The position numbers and the translations under genes were made by a program. A DNA stretch of 64,000 nt, from positions 6,142,546-6,206,545 of the forward strand of contig NZ_CP032157.1 in NCBI RefSeq assembly GCF_003555545.1, in the 5' to 3' direction. The notes beneath the pieces were generated by a model. The model worked only from the letters and a program-made list of their open reading frames with translations, was not told where the DNA came from and did not search any database. The DNA comes from Paraflavitalea soli (GTDB lineage: Bacteria > Bacteroidota > Bacteroidia > Chitinophagales > Chitinophagaceae). Positions within the stretch are counted from its first letter, which is position 1; each line of letters begins with the position of its first letter. Positions 61,255 to 64,000 of the stretch are shown piece after piece.

Positions 61255-62011
61255 GAAGAAAATCGTCTTTTAGTTTAAATGTAATTTAATTAACATGTAA
61301 TTGATATTAGGCAATATAGGCTCCCAATTCTTTACAGTTTATTAACATTCAGTTGTTTACAGGTTCATACATGCTTCATTTAAACTAGTGCCAATTCCAA
61401 AATTGGCCGTTTAATCTTCCGAACAATCAAATATTAATTTATTATTATTTTACCCCTGAAAACCGTTGGGCATGAGGTCAAAAAGTGGCTGAAACCCTTT
61501 ACTGGTAAGGATTTTGTGTTTTCTTTAAGACCTTTGAGATCATTAAATCATCAAAAACTTGATTTACAGAGTTAAAAAAGCCGCGCTACTTTTACATCAG
61601 AAACGGAGACGACGGGTAAGCAAGAGGAAAAAGAAAAGCAGATAGAAAGAAAGCTTAAGCAAGGCAGCAGATAGGCTGCTACACAAAACAGATTTTTACG
61701 TTTTTTCATATGGCAAGCAATCGTTAGAGGTCAGCTGTTTCTACAGGTGACCATTTTTTTTTATCTAACTCCCCGGATTCTTATCCAAACACATAAGCTG
61801 CCAGAAAACAGATAGCTGTTATTCGATTCTTCCATTAACCGATTGCTGTTTACACACAGATTGTTCGTCTCACACGATTGACGCCGCACTCGATTTTGTT
61901 TGCGACACCGTATTTAAACTATTTGGATCATCCATCGGGTGCTGTCCTTGCAGGCAATGTATTGTCCGCAATTCAGTATCCCAGGGTATAAACGCTATAA
62001 ATATATAAATC
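61255..62011. other. 757-base gene-free region upstream of a small gene
   Basis: No credible gene. Contains a hairpin GCCAATT-CCAA-AATTGGC (61390-61407), a promoter-like TACTTTTA (one off the -7 consensus, about 61588-61595), a purine-rich stretch (about 61605-61665) and a GCAGC-N6-GCTGC hairpin followed by T runs (about 61664-61700). It may be a long leader or encode an unrecognised RNA. Confidence 0.5.
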
Positions 62012-62158
62012 ATGAAATCAATTATTAAACAGTTGTTCTTCGACAAAGAACTCGTTAGCAGCATCAAGAAAACAAAGACAAACAAAGCAGTCCTGTACAG
62101 CGCCTTACTGGACGGCCGTATTACACTTTCTGAATATATGGCTGCTACAAAAGCCTAA
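62012..62158 (+). CDS. 48-residue basic protein, unknown
   Basis: A complete open frame (ATG to TAA) of 48 codons. The sequence starts KSIIKQLFFDKELVSSIKK, is rich in Lys, and continues into an amphipathic helical part (VLYSALLDGRITLSEYM) ending ATKA. No Shine-Dalgarno and no signal peptide. Codon use matches neighbouring genes, and it lies in an isolated position 90 bases before the next gene. It could be a real small protein or the tail of the unusual 757-base leader; I do not recognise a family. Confidence 0.45.
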   Translation: MKSIIKQLFFDKELVSSIKKTKTNKAVLYSALLDGRITLSEYMAATKA

Positions 62159-62248
62159 CCGGAAGCCTTGTTGCTTTAGGGCCATCTTGGAAATAGCCCA
62201 TGAAAGCCGTATATTGGATTTATCGTAAACCCTTAAATAAACCAGTAT

Positions 62249-63079
62249 ATGTCTTTCTTAACCCGCTTATCCAACGGCTGGCAGATTTCCATGAACAGCT
62301 TCAAGGTGCTGAAGGAAAATAAACAACTCATCATTTTTCCCCTTCTCTCCGGTATATCCATGATATTCGTCATGGGTTCTTTTTTTGCTGTCATGCTGGG
62401 TATTTCCGGCTGGGATGTTGACAGAATAGAGGACCATAATGACTGGGTGTATATTGGCCTTACACTCCTCTACTACCTGGTAAACTATTTTGTGGTTGTA
62501 TTCTTCAACGTGGCGCTTACACATTGTACACGATTGTATTTCCATGGCGAAGAAGTAACCATCAGTAAAGGAATAGAGTACAGCCTCAGCCGTATCGGGG
62601 CCATCTTTTCCTGGGCCCTATTTGCGGCCACAGTAGGTACCCTTTTAAAATACCTGCAGGACAATGCCGGCTGGATCGGAAAAATTATCATTGGTATACT
62701 CGGGATTGCCTGGAGCGTAACCACCTTCTTTGTAGTGCCCGTAATAGCTTATGAGAACCTGGGACCATTAGGCGCTTTCAAACGCTCTGCATCCCTCATG
62801 AAAAACAAATGGGGCGAAAGTGCCGGAGCCACCTTCAGCTTTTCCATCATCCAGTTTTTAGCCATCATTATTATTTCCCTGCCCTTATTGGCATTAGGTG
62901 CCGCCATACATATCTTAGTGGGTATTGCACTGGCATTATTAAGCGCGTTTTTGATAATGGCTGTGCTGAGTGCTGCACAAACCATCTTTATCAGTGCTAT
63001 TTACCACAACATCAATGGCGACCCCGTACAGCATTTCAATGACCAGTTTGTAGACAATCTCTTTGTACATAAATCGTAA
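62249..63079 (+). CDS. DUF6159 family membrane protein
   Basis: 276 residues with about six membrane helices arranged in pairs: ENKQLIIFPLLSGISMIFVMGSFF (about 24-50), VYIGLTLLYYLVNYFVVVFFNVAL (about 67-90), a re-entrant pair (about 117-160) and two C-terminal helices (about 196-250). The amphipathic start FLTRLSNGWQISMNSFKVL and the FKRSASLMKNKWGES loop match the DUF6159 family. Its function is unknown; no enzymatic motif is visible. Single-gene unit ending in a terminator. Confidence 0.85.
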   Translation: MSFLTRLSNGWQISMNSFKVLKENKQLIIFPLLSGISMIFVMGSFFAVMLGISGWDVDRIEDHNDWVYIGLTLLYYLVNYFVVVFFNVALTHCTRLYFHGEEVTISKGIEYSLSRIGAIFSWALFAATVGTLLKYLQDNAGWIGKIIIGILGIAWSVTTFFVVPVIAYENLGPLGAFKRSASLMKNKWGESAGATFSFSIIQFLAIIIISLPLLALGAAIHILVGIALALLSAFLIMAVLSAAQTIFISAIYHNINGDPVQHFNDQFVDNLFVHKS

Positions 63080-63100
63080 GACGTTTTATATACGACATCT

Positions 63101-63129
63101 AAGCCGGTCATCTATTGGCCGGCTTTATT
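63101..63129. terminator. Bidirectional terminator between convergent genes
   Basis: AAGCCGG-N13-CCGGCTT followed by TATTTTT on the plus strand. It lies between the DUF6159 and HD-domain genes. Confidence 0.75.
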
Positions 63130-63133
63130 TTTC

Positions 63134-63688
63134 TTACTCCTTGAGGTGCCTCAGTCCGGCATCTACCGTGTCCAATGCCTTTTGATACAGGATCTTATTC
63201 CCTTTGTTCATTTTTGTCAGCAATGTCCGGCATTCCCGCAGGAATACCCGTGCAAAGTCAGTATCCTGCATGGCGATCTCAGCACTATTGTCGATGATAT
63301 CTGCATACTTGATCGTCTGTGCGTCTGCGCTGGTGCCCGACAGTCTTTCCACTTCCCTCGCTTTCCGCTTGCGCCTGTTCCAGTCTGGGTAATTTCGTTT
63401 GGTGTAAATATCTGTCAACTCTACTACCAGGTGCAATGTCCGCTGGGCGGTCGCATCATTCATCACCTCCAATAAAAATTCATTCAACGCCTCTTTGGAC
63501 ACTGGAGTATCCTCCAATACATCATGCAGCAATGCGGCAGCCAGCATCCCGGTATCATTCGTTTGCTCCCTGCAAAGCTCCATTACCCGTATAGGGTGAG
63601 CGATATACCGTTCGGGCGCAAACTTCCGCATTTGGTCTCCGTGGGCCCGGTCGGCAAAGTCCTGTATCTGCTGTAATACCTCTTTCAT
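63134..63688 (-). CDS. HD domain phosphohydrolase (RelA/SpoT N-terminal-like)
   Basis: 184 residues from 63688. The order HPIRVMEL, then LLHDVLEDT (the HD pair), then KYADIIDN (the last Asp) matches the small alarmone hydrolase/SpoT N-terminal HD fold, where H, HD and D bind Mn2+. Length is close to a stand-alone (p)ppGpp hydrolase (MESH-type). There is no synthetase domain or TGS/ACT region. It could degrade (p)ppGpp or another nucleotide. Convergent with the DUF6159 gene. Confidence 0.88.
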   Translation of the reverse strand: MKEVLQQIQDFADRAHGDQMRKFAPERYIAHPIRVMELCREQTNDTGMLAAALLHDVLEDTPVSKEALNEFLLEVMNDATAQRTLHLVVELTDIYTKRNYPDWNRRKRKAREVERLSGTSADAQTIKYADIIDNSAEIAMQDTDFARVFLRECRTLLTKMNKGNKILYQKALDTVDAGLRHLKE

Positions 63689-63788
63689 ATAAGACACAAA
63701 AATAGGCAGCGTTTGCCAGCGGTAAGCGCAGAAAATGACAGGGTTATAAAAGTGTATAACCCAAAGTAGATTTAATGGGCCATTTCCT

Positions 63789-63796
63789 TATTTTTG
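63789..63796 (+). promoter_or_regulatory. Candidate -7 box before the DUF3127 gene
   Basis: TATTTTTG matches TAnnTTTG exactly and lies 14 bases before the start at 63811. No -33 element at the right distance. Confidence 0.4.
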
Positions 63797-63810
63797 CCCA
63801 AAATCGACTT

Positions 63811-64000
63811 ATGGATATCAGCGGAAAGATCTTTCAGATGCTGCCCCTGCAAACAGGACAGGGCAAAAACGGTCAGTGGAAAAAACAAGAGTTCATCCTG
63901 GAAACAGCCGACACCTACCCCAAGAAGGTGTGCATTGCTGTATGGGGCGATAAAATCGATATGAGTGGCGTTACTCCTGGCGCACAGGTTACCGTGTCCT
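63811..64000 (+). CDS. DUF3127 family protein, N-terminal part
   Basis: Runs off the right edge; 63 residues are visible, starting MDISGKIFQMLPLQTGQGKNG. The pattern ISGKIFQMLPLQTGQGKNGQWKKQEFILETADTYPKKVCIAVWGDKID is typical of the N-terminal OB-fold of DUF3127, a small single-strand-binding-like family common in Bacteroidota and often adjacent to replication genes. The rest lies outside the window. Confidence 0.8.
   Translation, partial: MDISGKIFQMLPLQTGQGKNGQWKKQEFILETADTYPKKVCIAVWGDKIDMSGVTPGAQVTVS

Noticed and set aside
61387-61407. TTGGCAC-like sequence on the minus strand as a sigma-54 promoter
   Set aside because: The -12 element is missing at the correct spacing (TAAA instead of TTGC).

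Overview
The window comes from a Bacteroidota chromosome, most likely family Chitinophagaceae. Supporting signs are a TonB-receptor/DUF4249 pair, a type IX secretion sorting domain, many Tat/lipoprotein leaders on sugar enzymes, promoters of the TTG-N20-TAnnTTTG type, very few Shine-Dalgarno sequences, and moderate GC. I see no tRNA, rRNA, CRISPR array or prophage. The only transposase-like gene is a domesticated-type RAYT.

Layout. 1-6.1 kb: end of a TonB receptor, its DUF4249 lipoprotein, a DUF2807 lipoprotein and a large AsmA-like protein, closed by a repeat island. 6.4-15.05 kb (minus strand): a seven-gene efflux operon (HlyD adaptor, TolC channel, ABC ATPase, two MacB-type permeases, an NtrC-type regulator and its histidine kinase). 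It is preceded by a sigma-54 promoter candidate and an upstream dyad; rpoN itself lies at 19.8-21.3 kb. 15.4-31.8 kb: mostly housekeeping and envelope genes (MATE, AI-2E-type permease, two YkuD_2 paralogues counting the one at 58 kb, PAP2-like, a KdnA-like aminotransferase, GHL10 hydrolase, MarR, DinB, radical SAM, M1 peptidase, GH25 lysozyme).

31.9-46.9 kb: a sugar locus that reads as a complete 3-keto-glycoside route. It has two GMC flavoenzymes with a cysteine cluster, a Tat-targeted gluconate-dehydrogenase-subunit-3 partner and a c-type cytochrome for oxidation; two DUF1080 lipoproteins for cleavage of the keto-glycoside; four TIM-barrel isomerase/epimerases and two Gfo/Idh/MocA oxidoreductases for further conversion; and an MFS permease.

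47-50.9 kb: ECF sigma factor with an overlapping membrane partner, Spx/ArsC-like protein, RAYT and small secreted proteins. 52.1-57.3 kb (minus strand): a tightly packed three-gene operon of patatin-like lipase, leaderless HEXXH metalloprotease, and a metallo-beta-lactamase-fold protein with a histone-H1-like Lys/Ala-rich tail. I find no described system that matches it and regard it as the best candidate for something new. 58-64 kb: L,D-transpeptidases, cyclophilin, a 48-residue protein behind a 750-base gene-free leader, a DUF6159-like membrane protein, an HD hydrolase and the start of a DUF3127 gene.

Several small palindromic repeat families are scattered between genes. One hairpin family occurs four times in the same orientation regardless of gene direction; another pair carries a compensatory base change in its stem.
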